Origin: Anaerostipes sp. 992a
Lineage (GTDB): Bacteria; Bacillota; Clostridia; Lachnospirales; Lachnospiraceae
Direction: 5' to 3'
DNA: 64,000 bases
Assembly (NCBI RefSeq): GCF_001940245.1
Contig: NZ_MJIG01000004.1
Location: 744,001-808,000, forward strand
Positions 1-8,395 of this stretch are shown in pieces. A model generated the notes under the pieces. That model worked only from the letters and a program-made list of their open reading frames with translations, was not told the DNA's origin and ran no database searches. The position numbers and the translations under genes were made by a program. How positions within the stretch are numbered: the first letter of the stretch is position 1; each line of letters begins with the position of its first letter.

Positions 1-1378
1 TTTCTTCCGTCAGTGTCAAGGTGTACTGCTTATCAAAGACGCGGTTTAGCTCTGCCTGTGCGCTCTGGGGCGTGTAGTTCTGCAAAAGGGCGGTAAGGTA
101 AGAAGCCAGTTCATGCGGGTTATGCCCGATATTGTCAAGGTCGTAGCGGTATTCATCATAGCCGGGATTGTCGCGCTCGATATTGTCAATCCGCTGCTGA
201 AGCTCGGTTTCCTTTGCGGCGTAGTTGTTTTCCGTTGCCACAAGGTCGCTGTCCTCCGACGTGTAGGACGTCCCAAGAACGCCGTTCATCATGCCGGAAA
301 ACATAGCCCCGCAGGAAGAAAGTCCCGCTGATACCATGATGAATAAGAGCAGCGCGGCAACGGCGATACCAACGCCCGCCGGGTGCCGCCCCACAAAAGC
401 AACCGCTTTCTTTGTTTCCTCGGCGGTTTTCTTCGCTGCCTTGCGGGTATTCTCGGCGGCTTTCTTTGCGGTAGCTGCGCCGCCCGTCTTTGCTGCCTTA
501 GCATACTGCCGCTTGATTTGCTGCTTCTGCATGAAACGGGATAGGGGGTTACTTGTAAGCTGCGGGTTCTCATGCAGCGTCTTGTGGTACAGGTAATTGA
601 CGTTTGCTTTCTCCGCTGCTTTTTCAGCCTTTGCCGCCGCCCGGTAGGGTTTCAGCTTGTGGCTGCGGTAGCCCTCCCGGATTTTCCGCGTCCCGTACTT
701 TGCGCCCTTCTCCGCTAATTCCTCGGATTTATGCGCTCCCTCCACGCCGGAATTATCCTTTTCAACGGAATGTATCTTGTTGTGGACGAAAATACCCGCT
801 TCCTGCGCGGGGCGGGATAGCGGGTTAGGGTGGGCTTTGCCGCCATTTATCGGCTTTTCCTGCTCGGTAAAGCGTAAGCGGGTCTTTGCCTTTCCTGTGG
901 CTTCGTCAAAGGTGCGTTCCCCTACAAGTTTCTTTTCTTTGGGGATAGCTGCCTTTGCCGCGTCCAGACGGTCGGCGGCTTTATCGGATTTTTTGATATA
1001 CGTTTCAAGCTCCGGCGTATTTAATTCTTCCTCGGTAAACTGCAAGCGGGAAGATTTCTCTTTTACCGTAGCGTCGCGCTGTGCTTTCTGCGCTGCCTTT
1101 TTACTCGCTTTCCGGGTCTGGGCTGCGCTAACGCGCTCCATGACGCGCTCGGCGGTAGCGGTGTCCTGCCTGTGGGGAAGCTCTGGCGCAAGAGGAAGCG
1201 GGGAAGCGTCAGGAGAAACAGGGGGTAGCTCTGCCACGTTCTGCGCCGCCGCTTCCTGTGCGGCCTGCGGCGCGGGCTGCTCCTGCGGTTTTGAAAAATC
1301 CGCTTCCTGTTCCCGGCGGCTTACACGCTCGGCGGTTTCTTTGGTTTCGTTGACCTCGATAAGTCCGTCGCGGGTCAT
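1..1378 (-). CDS. CD1108-family mobile element protein (partial)
   Basis: The frame is open to the window edge, so the C-terminus is missing. The visible part is an Ala/Lys/Glu-rich, charged cytoplasmic region of about 330 residues, then one hydrophobic segment (AGVGIAVAALLLFIMVSAG), then the start of an extracellular region. This matches the CD1108-type proteins that follow the methylase in Tn1549-like elements; members I recall end in a cell-wall hydrolase domain, here outside the window. The first ATG is at 1378, but its spacing to a ribosome site is poor. A GGAGGTG lies 7 bases before an in-frame ATA at 1417, which would overlap the methylase stop and add 13 residues. Confidence 0.75.
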   Translation of the reverse strand, partial: MTRDGLIEVNETKETAERVSRREQEADFSKPQEQPAPQAAQEAAAQNVAELPPVSPDASPLPLAPELPHRQDTATAERVMERVSAAQTRKASKKAAQKAQRDATVKEKSSRLQFTEEELNTPELETYIKKSDKAADRLDAAKAAIPKEKKLVGERTFDEATGKAKTRLRFTEQEKPINGGKAHPNPLSRPAQEAGIFVHNKIHSVEKDNSGVEGAHKSEELAEKGAKYGTRKIREGYRSHKLKPYRAAAKAEKAAEKANVNYLYHKTLHENPQLTSNPLSRFMQKQQIKRQYAKAAKTGGAATAKKAAENTRKAAKKTAEETKKAVAFVGRHPAGVGIAVAALLLFIMVSAGLSSCGAMFSGMMNGVLGTSYTSEDSDLVATENNYAAKETELQQRIDNIERDNPGYDEYRYDLDNIGHNPHELASYLTALLQNYTPQSAQAELNRVFDKQYTLTLTEE

Positions 1379-1413
1379 TTTCTGCGTGATTTTATCACGC
1401 GGCTTATATTGTT

Positions 1414-2376
1414 TTATGGCTGCACACCTCCAATCCGCGCCCTTGCAAGGGCGCAATACTCAATATTCAGTTCGATACCGATATAGTGTCGGTCAAGGCT
1501 TTTTGCGACTGCCGCCGTTGTGCCGCTGCCTAAAAAGGGGTCTATGACAACGCCGCCTTTCGGACAGCCAGCCTTGATACAGGTTTCCGCTAACTTCGGA
1601 GGATAGGCGGCGAAATGCCCGCCGCTGTATGGTACCGTGTTGATAAGCCACACGTCCCGCTTGTTCCGCATGGTCGGTATAAGTGCTTCGTCATAGTAGC
1701 CGCCGCTTCTTGTGCGGTTGATACCCTGTACTTTCCCTTGTCCGGGTACTTCATCAGCATACTTGTGCCCCGCGCCCCGCCCGGTGCGGTAACGCGCCGC
1801 TGTTGTGGCAGCGATAGGCTCCGCAATGGCGGCAGCGTCATAAAAATATTTCTTTGACTTTGTAAGCAAAAAGATATGTTCATAGCAGCGGCTCGGTCGG
1901 TCTTTGCAGCTTTCCGGCATAGGGTTTTCTTTCTGCCAGATAATATCACTCCGTAAATACCACCCGTCAGCGCGTAGGGCAAAGGCTAAAAGCCACGGAA
2001 TACCGATTAAATCCTTTTGCTTGCAGCCGGGAGCGCGGGCATTTTTCGCAGTCTGCTGTCCGTTTCTGCCTTTCGGGTTCTTTGGGTCGGCATAGTAACC
2101 TTTGTTCCCGGTGCCGCAATAGGTGTCTGCGATATTCAGCCAAAAGGTACCGTCGGAACGCAAGACGCGCTTTAGCTCATGGAATACGGCAACAAGCCTT
2201 TCTATGTATTCCTCCGGCGTGTCCTCCCGCCCAATTTGTGCGTCAAGCCCGTAGTCCCTAAGTGCATAGTAGGGCGGGCTTGTTACGCAGCAATTCACGC
2301 TTTCGTCGGGCAGTTCCCTAAGAGCAAAGAGCGCGTCCCGGTTGATGATAATGTCCGTCTTTAATTCCTCTGTCAT
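1414..2376 (-). CDS. Orphan site-specific DNA methyltransferase of a Tn1549-like element
   Basis: A 320-residue protein with both hallmarks of the N4-cytosine/N6-adenine class: the catalytic motif TSPPYYALRDYG near residue 33 and the AdoMet-binding motif DPFLGSGTTAAVAKS near residue 280. This order (catalytic before AdoMet site) is the beta-type arrangement. No restriction endonuclease is adjacent, and a methylase at this place between virB4 and the CD1108-like gene is normal in the family, so protection of incoming element DNA is the likely role (inference). It overlaps the end of virB4 by 4 bases (ATGA), suggesting translational coupling. Confidence 0.9.
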   Translation of the reverse strand: MTEELKTDIIINRDALFALRELPDESVNCCVTSPPYYALRDYGLDAQIGREDTPEEYIERLVAVFHELKRVLRSDGTFWLNIADTYCGTGNKGYYADPKNPKGRNGQQTAKNARAPGCKQKDLIGIPWLLAFALRADGWYLRSDIIWQKENPMPESCKDRPSRCYEHIFLLTKSKKYFYDAAAIAEPIAATTAARYRTGRGAGHKYADEVPGQGKVQGINRTRSGGYYDEALIPTMRNKRDVWLINTVPYSGGHFAAYPPKLAETCIKAGCPKGGVVIDPFLGSGTTAAVAKSLDRHYIGIELNIEYCALARARIGGVQP

Positions 2377-4814
2377 GCTTCGCCCACTTCCTCCGGCTTC
2401 GTCGTCATTACCCGGTAAAGCTCGGTATCTTTCGGGAAGCGGTCTACAAAGGGCAGTACCACGTTTCCGTAGAAGATAAGTCCCTCGCCCGCTTCGGTGT
2501 GGGTAACGTACTTCATCTGCTGCGGGGAAATGTTAAGCTGCTTTGCAAGGATAGCCCGGTCGCCTGCCGCTTGATTGAGCATGAGGACAAAATCAGAGTT
2601 TTCAAAGATATTTTCCACTTCGCGGCTGCTAAGTAAGTCTTTAACGTTCTGCGTAATGGCTGTGGGTATGCCGCCCCACTTTCTGAAACGCTTCCAAATC
2701 TCCACGCTGTAAGCGGCGGTCTGTTCCTCTTTCAGAAGCAAGTGAAATTCGTCCATATAGTAGCGTGTGGATTTCTTTTCTGCCCGGTTGACCGTTACCC
2801 TGTTCCATACCTGGTCCTGCACAATGAGCATACCCAACTTTTTAAGCTGCTTTCCAAGCTGTTTAATATCAAAGCAGACAAGGCGGTTTGAAAGCTCTAC
2901 ATTCGTCCTGTGGTTAAAGACGTTAAGGCTTCCCGATACATAAAGCTCCAACGCCGACGCGATCCGCGCCGCTTCCGGCTCCGGCTGCCGTAAAAGCTCG
3001 TCGTAGAGGTCGCCCAAAATCGGCATATTTGCCGGGTCGGGGTTTGCTAAAAACGGGCGGTACACGTTTCTTACAGCGCGGTCAATGACCGTCTTATCAA
3101 TCGGCTGCAAGCCCTCCTTGCCGCCAATGACAAGCTCACACAAGGACAGGATAAAATCGGATTTCAGCGCAAGGGGGCTGTCGTCCTCGCTGTAATTCAA
3201 GTTAATGTCCATAGGGTTGACGTACTGGGGCTTTCCGTCAATGCCCTTGCCCGTAGGCGACAAACGGATAACTTGACCGTTCAGACGCTGCACAAGGGAG
3301 AAATACTCGGCTTCCGGGTCGCAGATGATAATATCGTCGTCCGTAATGAGGAAAGCATTTGTCATTTCCCGTTTCGCTGCAAAGGATTTCCCGCTTCCCG
3401 GCGTTCCCAAGATAAGCCCATTCGGATTTTTAAGCTGCTTGCGGTCGCAGAGTATCATGTTGTTTGAAAGAGCGTTCAGTCCGTAATAGAGGGCTGCGCC
3501 TGTCTGGAAAAGCTCCTGCGTGATAAAGGGGATAAAAATAGCGGTGCTGCTTGTCGTCAGCCCTCTTTGAATAGGGATAAGGTTTTCCCCAAGAGGGATA
3601 GAGGACATAAGCCCCGCTTCCTGCTGATAGTCAAGGCGCGTCAAAGCGCAGTTATATTTCTGTGCAATGCCCGCCGCTGCGAAAATGTCATTTTCCAGTT
3701 TCCGCTTCGTGTCCGCCATGTTTACCACAAGGAACGTAAGAAGAAACATACGCTCGTTTCGGCTCTGCAAATCCTGTAAGAGATTTTTCGCTTCGCTGCC
3801 GAAAGTGGCAAGGTCAGAGGGAATAATATCCATGTCATAGCCGCTGCGTACTGCTTTTTTCTGTTCCTCAATCTTCATCTTGTCAAGGTCTGTGATTTTC
3901 CGCTTGATAGTCTTGATTGCTTCGGTCTGGTCGATACTGCGGATATGCAGATTGACGATAACGCCCGTTTCCAAGTCCAGAATGTCGGCAAGCATACGGT
4001 CATTCAGTTCCGGCGCAAGGATTTCAAGGAATGATACCGCGCCTATTTTTCTACCCATGCGGAAATAGCGTCCCTCGCCAAAATGGAAAGAGGACGGGGC
4101 GATAAAGTCCTTTGTACTAAGCCCGGACGGGGCAAGCCATGAAAAATCAAAGGAAAACGGCTTGCCCTCCGGGTGGAATACGCCATGCAGCACGTTCAGC
4201 CGTTCATAGCCCGTCATAGGTCGGGCAGACGCGCCAAGTACCTTAAAATTGTTCAGCACGTCGGTTTCAATACGGGAAAGGCGGGCTTTTGCCGCCGCCG
4301 GATTGTCTGCTTCGATACTGAATGTGATGTACTTGTGCTTCACAAGCCCGTTGTTGCCTTTGGAAAGCTGATTTTTCAGCATATCCGAATACTCGGTGCG
4401 GATAGAGTTGAAAGCGTCGTCCTGCGCGGGAATATTGATAGCTTTCTCTGCCTGCTCCCGCTGCGTCCCTTGATTGATGAAAGAAAGCTGCACCGAAACG
4501 GAAGCGTCAAAGTAGTTGAGAAAATCGCACCAGTTTTCAAAAATGGCGGTCTTGTCGTCTGCCTGTGCAAGCTGATAGTTAATATCTTCAAAGGCAATGG
4601 ATTTACTGTATTTCTTTTCCGATACCTTGCATATCCCGTCCGGGTACATGGTAAGGTAGGGGATTGTCTGCTGCGCGGTGTGGGCTTTCCCGTCGCCCTT
4701 TGCCTGCCGGATAACCTCGGCAATCTGCTTTTTCTCGGCGCGGGAGAGCTTGCGGGGCGGGTTAGCCCCGGCGTTTCTTTTTCCCGCTGCCTTTTTTGTA
4801 GGTTCCTTTTGCAA
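2373..4814 (-). CDS. VirB4/TraE-family conjugation ATPase
   Basis: About 813 residues from a TTG start at 4814, chosen because AGGAGG sits 9 bases upstream; the longer frame upstream only overlaps prgI. The C-terminal half has the P-loop GLILGTPGSGKSFAAKRE, the Walker B-like IIICDPEAEYF and YYMDEFHLLLKEE, and a late motif around AITQNVKDLL. These are features of the VirB4 ATPase that energises type IV secretion at the membrane. The start lies inside the 3' end of prgI (53-base overlap) and the stop overlaps the methylase start, so the three genes are one coupled operon. It appears intact, unlike the coupling protein of this element. Confidence 0.93.
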   Translation of the reverse strand: MQKEPTKKAAGKRNAGANPPRKLSRAEKKQIAEVIRQAKGDGKAHTAQQTIPYLTMYPDGICKVSEKKYSKSIAFEDINYQLAQADDKTAIFENWCDFLNYFDASVSVQLSFINQGTQREQAEKAINIPAQDDAFNSIRTEYSDMLKNQLSKGNNGLVKHKYITFSIEADNPAAAKARLSRIETDVLNNFKVLGASARPMTGYERLNVLHGVFHPEGKPFSFDFSWLAPSGLSTKDFIAPSSFHFGEGRYFRMGRKIGAVSFLEILAPELNDRMLADILDLETGVIVNLHIRSIDQTEAIKTIKRKITDLDKMKIEEQKKAVRSGYDMDIIPSDLATFGSEAKNLLQDLQSRNERMFLLTFLVVNMADTKRKLENDIFAAAGIAQKYNCALTRLDYQQEAGLMSSIPLGENLIPIQRGLTTSSTAIFIPFITQELFQTGAALYYGLNALSNNMILCDRKQLKNPNGLILGTPGSGKSFAAKREMTNAFLITDDDIIICDPEAEYFSLVQRLNGQVIRLSPTGKGIDGKPQYVNPMDINLNYSEDDSPLALKSDFILSLCELVIGGKEGLQPIDKTVIDRAVRNVYRPFLANPDPANMPILGDLYDELLRQPEPEAARIASALELYVSGSLNVFNHRTNVELSNRLVCFDIKQLGKQLKKLGMLIVQDQVWNRVTVNRAEKKSTRYYMDEFHLLLKEEQTAAYSVEIWKRFRKWGGIPTAITQNVKDLLSSREVENIFENSDFVLMLNQAAGDRAILAKQLNISPQQMKYVTHTEAGEGLIFYGNVVLPFVDRFPKDTELYRVMTTKPEEVGEA

Positions 4815-5166
4815 TCTCTGATACCTCCTTTTCCAATTTTCTCTGCCGTTCCAATACGGCGTATAAATTCTGTGTCTGATAGGGTCGCTCTTTGGGGGCA
4901 ATGAATTTTGTCTGTATGATGTGCTTTGCCACCACTTCAAGGGGCTGCTCGTGTTTCTCATACATGGCGAACAGGAAACAGGGCAGCATGACCGCAATCA
5001 TTACCACCGACGCAAGGCTTGTGCCTGCGCTGTCTTTGAGCAAAAAGAAAAGCGGAAGTCCTAAGATAAGGGCAACCGCAAAACAAATGATTTGCCGTTT
5101 TGTAAGGTTGAAAGCAACCTTTGTTTTGACTTTGGATAAGTCTTTCGGTACGGGTACATACGCCAA
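4762..5166 (-). CDS. PrgI family conjugation membrane protein
   Basis: A 134-residue protein starting MAYVPVPKDLSKVKTK from a TTG at 5166, with AGGAGG 7 bases upstream. Two hydrophobic segments (residues about 25-45 and 50-65) near the N-terminus are followed by a basic cytoplasmic tail ending in KKGSGKKKRRG, the standard PrgI layout. PrgI is a VirB3-like inner-membrane partner of VirB4, and its gene directly precedes virB4 here, as in other Gram-positive conjugative elements. An upstream in-frame extension without a ribosome site is rejected. Confidence 0.88.
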   Translation of the reverse strand: MAYVPVPKDLSKVKTKVAFNLTKRQIICFAVALILGLPLFFLLKDSAGTSLASVVMIAVMLPCFLFAMYEKHEQPLEVVAKHIIQTKFIAPKERPYQTQNLYAVLERQRKLEKEVSEIAKGTYKKGSGKKKRRG

Positions 5167-5206
5167 GCGTAAACCTCCTTTCTGCGGGGAAAAGCCCCGC
5201 GGTCTT

Positions 5207-6076
5207 TTAATGTGCGTTGAATATGGATTTTGCCAGTGCGCCGGATTTGAACAGGGAGAAGCAGAGAATAACGGTGTAAGCTGCAAGGGAGAAAATCGCG
5301 CTGTGCAGGTTATCCGCTATAATCATGCTGTTTACCAAAACCGCATAAATGCCGACGCATACCATAATCAGAAAGCCTTGAAAACCGATAGCGAACAGGG
5401 CTTTTAGGTAGTTGTTTCCTATCTGTCCCCACTCTCGATTTGTCATTGTTGCAAACGGGATAGGCGATACCGAACAGTAAAGGTAAATTTCTATCATTCT
5501 GCCGTAGAGGATAACGGTTATCAATACGGACATGATTTTCATGCACAAGCTCACAAGGCTTGTTTCCATGACAAGTAAGAGCAGTTCGGGGATTTCCATT
5601 GCTTCAAGCCCGTCCTGCATGGAGCCAAGGGCGGCGGCAACGTCTATATTCGTGTTGCCGCCGATTACCCCCGACGCGCCGGAAACAACGTGTTGCGCCA
5701 TATCGAACACCGCCATAGTAATATCAAAGGTGTGCGTAACAAGATAGACTGCGACAAACGCCTTGAATATCCACTTGAAAAACATGAACGTGTCAATATC
5801 GTGCATATTGTTCTTTTCCGTTACCATGCTGATTAGCTCGTAGCATAGGACATAGGTAATGACAAGCCCCGCAATCGGGACAATCACGTTTTCCGATAAC
5901 GTCCTTATCATGGAAAATACGTTTGCGTTCCACGCTTGCGGGGTCCTGCCTACCTCTGCGGCGATAGTGCCGACTTTTTCGTTTACGTCCCCGAACATAG
6001 ATGACAGATTACCGTTTATGGCTCCGATAAGGATTTCCTTTATCCATTCGTTAATCGCGTCAAGTATGCTCTGCAT
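5207..6076 (-). CDS. TrbL/VirB6-like conjugation channel protein (CD1112 type)
   Basis: A 289-residue polytopic membrane protein with about five to six hydrophobic segments after an amphipathic N-terminus (MQSILDAINEWIKEILIG). Size, position between maff2 and prgI, and composition match the VirB6/TrbL-type channel subunits of Tn1549-like elements, which form part of the type IV secretion pore. The frame is intact. The ribosome site upstream of the ATG is weak (GGGTAAAGG), perhaps because translation was coupled to maff2, which is now cut. Confidence 0.85.
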   Translation of the reverse strand: MQSILDAINEWIKEILIGAINGNLSSMFGDVNEKVGTIAAEVGRTPQAWNANVFSMIRTLSENVIVPIAGLVITYVLCYELISMVTEKNNMHDIDTFMFFKWIFKAFVAVYLVTHTFDITMAVFDMAQHVVSGASGVIGGNTNIDVAAALGSMQDGLEAMEIPELLLLVMETSLVSLCMKIMSVLITVILYGRMIEIYLYCSVSPIPFATMTNREWGQIGNNYLKALFAIGFQGFLIMVCVGIYAVLVNSMIIADNLHSAIFSLAAYTVILCFSLFKSGALAKSIFNAH

Positions 6077-6095
6077 AAGCCTTTACCCGCTTATC

Positions 6096-6180
6096 TTAAC
6101 CGAACAGCCCGGAAAGCAGCGGTACAAGGGTCATGCCGATAAGGGCAACGCCGCCGCCCGCCATGAGCTGTGTTATCCCC
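6096..6180 (-). pseudogene. maff2 3' fragment, cut by element C
   Basis: The last 28 codons read GITQLMAGGGVALIGMTLVP and on to LLSGLFG and a stop, the C-terminal half of the small hydrophobic Maff2 protein that precedes trbL in these elements. Upstream the frame runs straight into element C DNA. A matching upstream piece (codons for AKSQG) is at about 17658-17672, on the far side of element C. The N-terminal half of maff2 is not found in the window. Confidence 0.8.
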
Positions 6181-6248
6181 AATTAGTAGGAACAATACAG
6201 CTTTCTGGCGGGCGGCGGCACGTCAAGAAATATATATGGAGTTTTTAA

Positions 6249-6268
6249 AGAACCTCCCCGGAGCGGGG
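6249..6268 (-). terminator. Terminator after element C recombinase
   Basis: Directly after the recombinase stop on the minus strand, CTCCCC pairs with GGGGAG around a 5-base loop and is followed by TTCTTT. The T tract is short, so termination may be weak. Confidence 0.5.
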
Positions 6269-6273
6269 AGCGG

Positions 6274-7938
6274 TCAGCCTGTGACCTGCTCCACTTCCGG
6301 TATGGGTTTGAGATTAAAATGAATTTCGATAGAAATGTGTCTTGTCTTATCGCTGCCTATGGTTTCATGGACAACGATTTCTTTAATCAGGCGGTTTAAG
6401 GTGGAAGCGTCCAGTTCGGTGATGTCCCGGTATTCCTGTATGGATTCCACCCACTGCCTTGCGTCCACGGCAAGCCGGATTTCATCGGCAAGGTGCTTCC
6501 TGCCTTTCTCGACTTTTGCCTTTAATTCCGCCTGTTCCTTCTGCGTCTTTTCCAGCAGGAGATTGAAGTTTGCGTCTGTGATTCGTCCGGCAACCATGTC
6601 CTCATAGAGCCGCAGCACCATCTTTTCCAACACTTCAATCCGTTCCTCGTCTTTGGCAAGGGTGCGCTCCATCGCTTCCCTCTGGCCTTTCTGCTCGGCT
6701 TCGCAGGTGTCGGTCAGCCGCCCGGCCACCGCTTCACTGTCGGTCAGGGCAGCGGCGGCGCACTCCCGGATTTTATTCAGCACAAGGGCATAGAGCGTGT
6801 CATAATCAATCCGGTGCTGGGTGCAGTGCTGTTTCCCAAAGGCATTGTAAGTCTTGCAGGAATAAATCCTCTGGGGGTGCTTGGCATTGGTGTAGCGGAC
6901 AGTCAGGGACTTTCCGCACTCACCACATTTGAGAAGTCCGGCAAACAGGCTCGGCTCCCCGGACTGCCCCGGCCGCTGGCGGGATTTCAGCTTCTCCTGC
7001 ACGATGGCAAAACTCTTTTTGTCCACCAGCGGCTCATGCGTCCCTTCCACCACAATCCAGTCCTCCGGCTTCTTGTCCCGGATAGTGCCGATTTTAAAGC
7101 GGTACTCGGTCTTTTGGGAAGCGATTGCGCCGGTGTAGACGGGGTTCATCAGGATTTCCTTAATCACTGTAAAATCCCAGATGTACCGCCCATTCTCCGG
7201 GTCTTTCTTCTCCCATTTGGTGCGGATGTTCCTGTGCCCACGCTGCCGGTTCCACCATGTGGGGCAGGGGTGCTTTTCTTCCTCCAGCCTGCGCCGGATG
7301 TAGTTGGGGCCGTGCCCGTCCAGCGCATACCCGAAAATCAGCCGGACAACCGGGGCGGTTTCCTCGTCTACCAGCAGGCGGTTCCTGTCCTCCGGGTCTT
7401 TTTTGTAGCCGAAGGGGGCAAGGCAGCCGGTGAACTGGCCTTTCTGGGCTTTCAGCACATAGGAAGAATGGACTTTCTTGGAAATATCCTTGCTGTACAT
7501 CTCATTCAGGATATTTTTGAAGGGCGCAATGTCGTTGTTGTCCCGCATGGTGTCGATACCGTCATTCATGGCGATATAGCGCACGCCGTTCCTTGGGAAG
7601 AAGTCCTCGATAAGCTGCCCGGTCTGCAAGTAGTTCCGCCCTAACCTTGATAAATCTTTCGTAATGACAAGGTTTATCTGCTTCCGCTCAATGGCCTTCA
7701 ACATCCGTTTCAGGTCGGGGCGTTCCATGTTCAAGCCGGTGAAGCCGTCGTCCTGATAGACTGCCGCAACCTCCCATCCCTGCTTTTCACAGAACTTTTC
7801 CAGCATATCCCGCTGGTTTGCGATGCTGGCACTCTCGCCCTGAAGGTCATCGTCTTTCGAGAGCCTGCAATAGATAGCTGCCCGGAATCCCCCGGCAAGC
7901 GCCGTGCCAATCACGTCATAATCTAATCCGTTCATCAT
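6274..7938 (-). CDS. Large serine recombinase of element C (TndX/TnpX-like)
   Basis: About 554 residues. The N-terminal resolvase domain has the catalytic serine in YCRLSKDDDLQGESASI and the conserved LVITKDLSRLGRNYLQTGQ helix. It is followed by the recombinase domain (AQKGQFTGCLAPFGYKKD), the zinc ribbon LLKCGECGKSL...YSCKTY and a C-terminal coiled coil. This is the full architecture of large serine integrases of mobilizable elements, which excise and insert through a 2-base core. It sits at the left edge of element C, close to the inferred attachment site. All key residues are present, so the element may still be able to excise. Confidence 0.93.
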   Translation of the reverse strand: MMNGLDYDVIGTALAGGFRAAIYCRLSKDDDLQGESASIANQRDMLEKFCEKQGWEVAAVYQDDGFTGLNMERPDLKRMLKAIERKQINLVITKDLSRLGRNYLQTGQLIEDFFPRNGVRYIAMNDGIDTMRDNNDIAPFKNILNEMYSKDISKKVHSSYVLKAQKGQFTGCLAPFGYKKDPEDRNRLLVDEETAPVVRLIFGYALDGHGPNYIRRRLEEEKHPCPTWWNRQRGHRNIRTKWEKKDPENGRYIWDFTVIKEILMNPVYTGAIASQKTEYRFKIGTIRDKKPEDWIVVEGTHEPLVDKKSFAIVQEKLKSRQRPGQSGEPSLFAGLLKCGECGKSLTVRYTNAKHPQRIYSCKTYNAFGKQHCTQHRIDYDTLYALVLNKIRECAAAALTDSEAVAGRLTDTCEAEQKGQREAMERTLAKDEERIEVLEKMVLRLYEDMVAGRITDANFNLLLEKTQKEQAELKAKVEKGRKHLADEIRLAVDARQWVESIQEYRDITELDASTLNRLIKEIVVHETIGSDKTRHISIEIHFNLKPIPEVEQVTG

Positions 7939-7944
7939 AACCGT

Positions 7945-8142
7945 TTACCCACACAATCCAGACGGAACACGGTCACTTTGAACCTCGTCTTTATTATATC
8001 TCATTTCTTGCGTTTTAGCAAGATATTCTTTATCTGTTTTTCTGGTGTGTTTCTGTGCGATAAGGCTCACGAAAACGTCCGTAGCGTCCAGTTCGCCGTC
8101 AAATACTGTGGTGACATGAATCTCTGTTTTATTTTTCGCCAT
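7945..8142 (-). CDS. Small protein upstream of the element C recombinase
   Basis: A 65-residue protein starting MAKNKTEIHVTTVFDGELDA, with GGAGGAC upstream of the ATG at 8142. Its stop lies 6 bases before the recombinase start, so the two are cotranscribed. Such short acidic/basic proteins often accompany these recombinases. I do not recognise a domain; an accessory or excision-directionality role is only a guess from position. Confidence 0.7.
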   Translation of the reverse strand: MAKNKTEIHVTTVFDGELDATDVFVSLIAQKHTRKTDKEYLAKTQEMRYNKDEVQSDRVPSGLCG

Positions 8143-8330
8143 AGGCAGTTGTCCTCCATACATGAAATAAGCCAGACAGGGGATAGCGGCAACGAAGTCC
8201 GGCAACGGGCTTCAAAAAACCTTGGAGCTAATCCTTGTCTGGCAGTTGGGTTATTTTATACTTTTTCTTTTATTTTTCTGTTGCTTTGGTTGTTAAAGGG
8301 GAGAAAAGCCCGCAGTTACGGGATTTTTCC

Positions 8331-8378
8331 CGGCAACCGGGTCGGCAACGGGATAGCAACGGAGTGTGCAACGGGCTG
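8331..8378. repeat. Iteron-like GCAACGG repeats near the vapE gene
   Basis: Four copies of a (G)GCAACGG-type unit occur at 8332, 8344, 8355 and 8367, spaced 11 to 12 bases. Two more copies lie at 8188 and 8201, and two inverted copies (CCGTTGCC) at 8456 and 8470 inside the 3' end of vapE. The regular helical-turn spacing next to a primase/helicase gene suggests an origin of replication for element C. Confidence 0.5.
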
Positions 8379-8395
8379 TCCCTGCCCGGATTTTT

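Noticed and set aside
777-1547. 256-codon plus-strand frame antisense to the CD1108-like gene
   Set aside because: It is a shadow of a GC-rich, Ala/Lys-rich minus-strand gene; it has no ribosome site and overlaps the methylase and its neighbour.
1414-2376. Restriction-modification system
   Set aside because: Only the methylase is present, at its standard place in Tn1549-like elements; no endonuclease beside it.
8331-8378. CRISPR array
   Set aside because: Units of 11-12 bases without spacers; no cas genes in the window.
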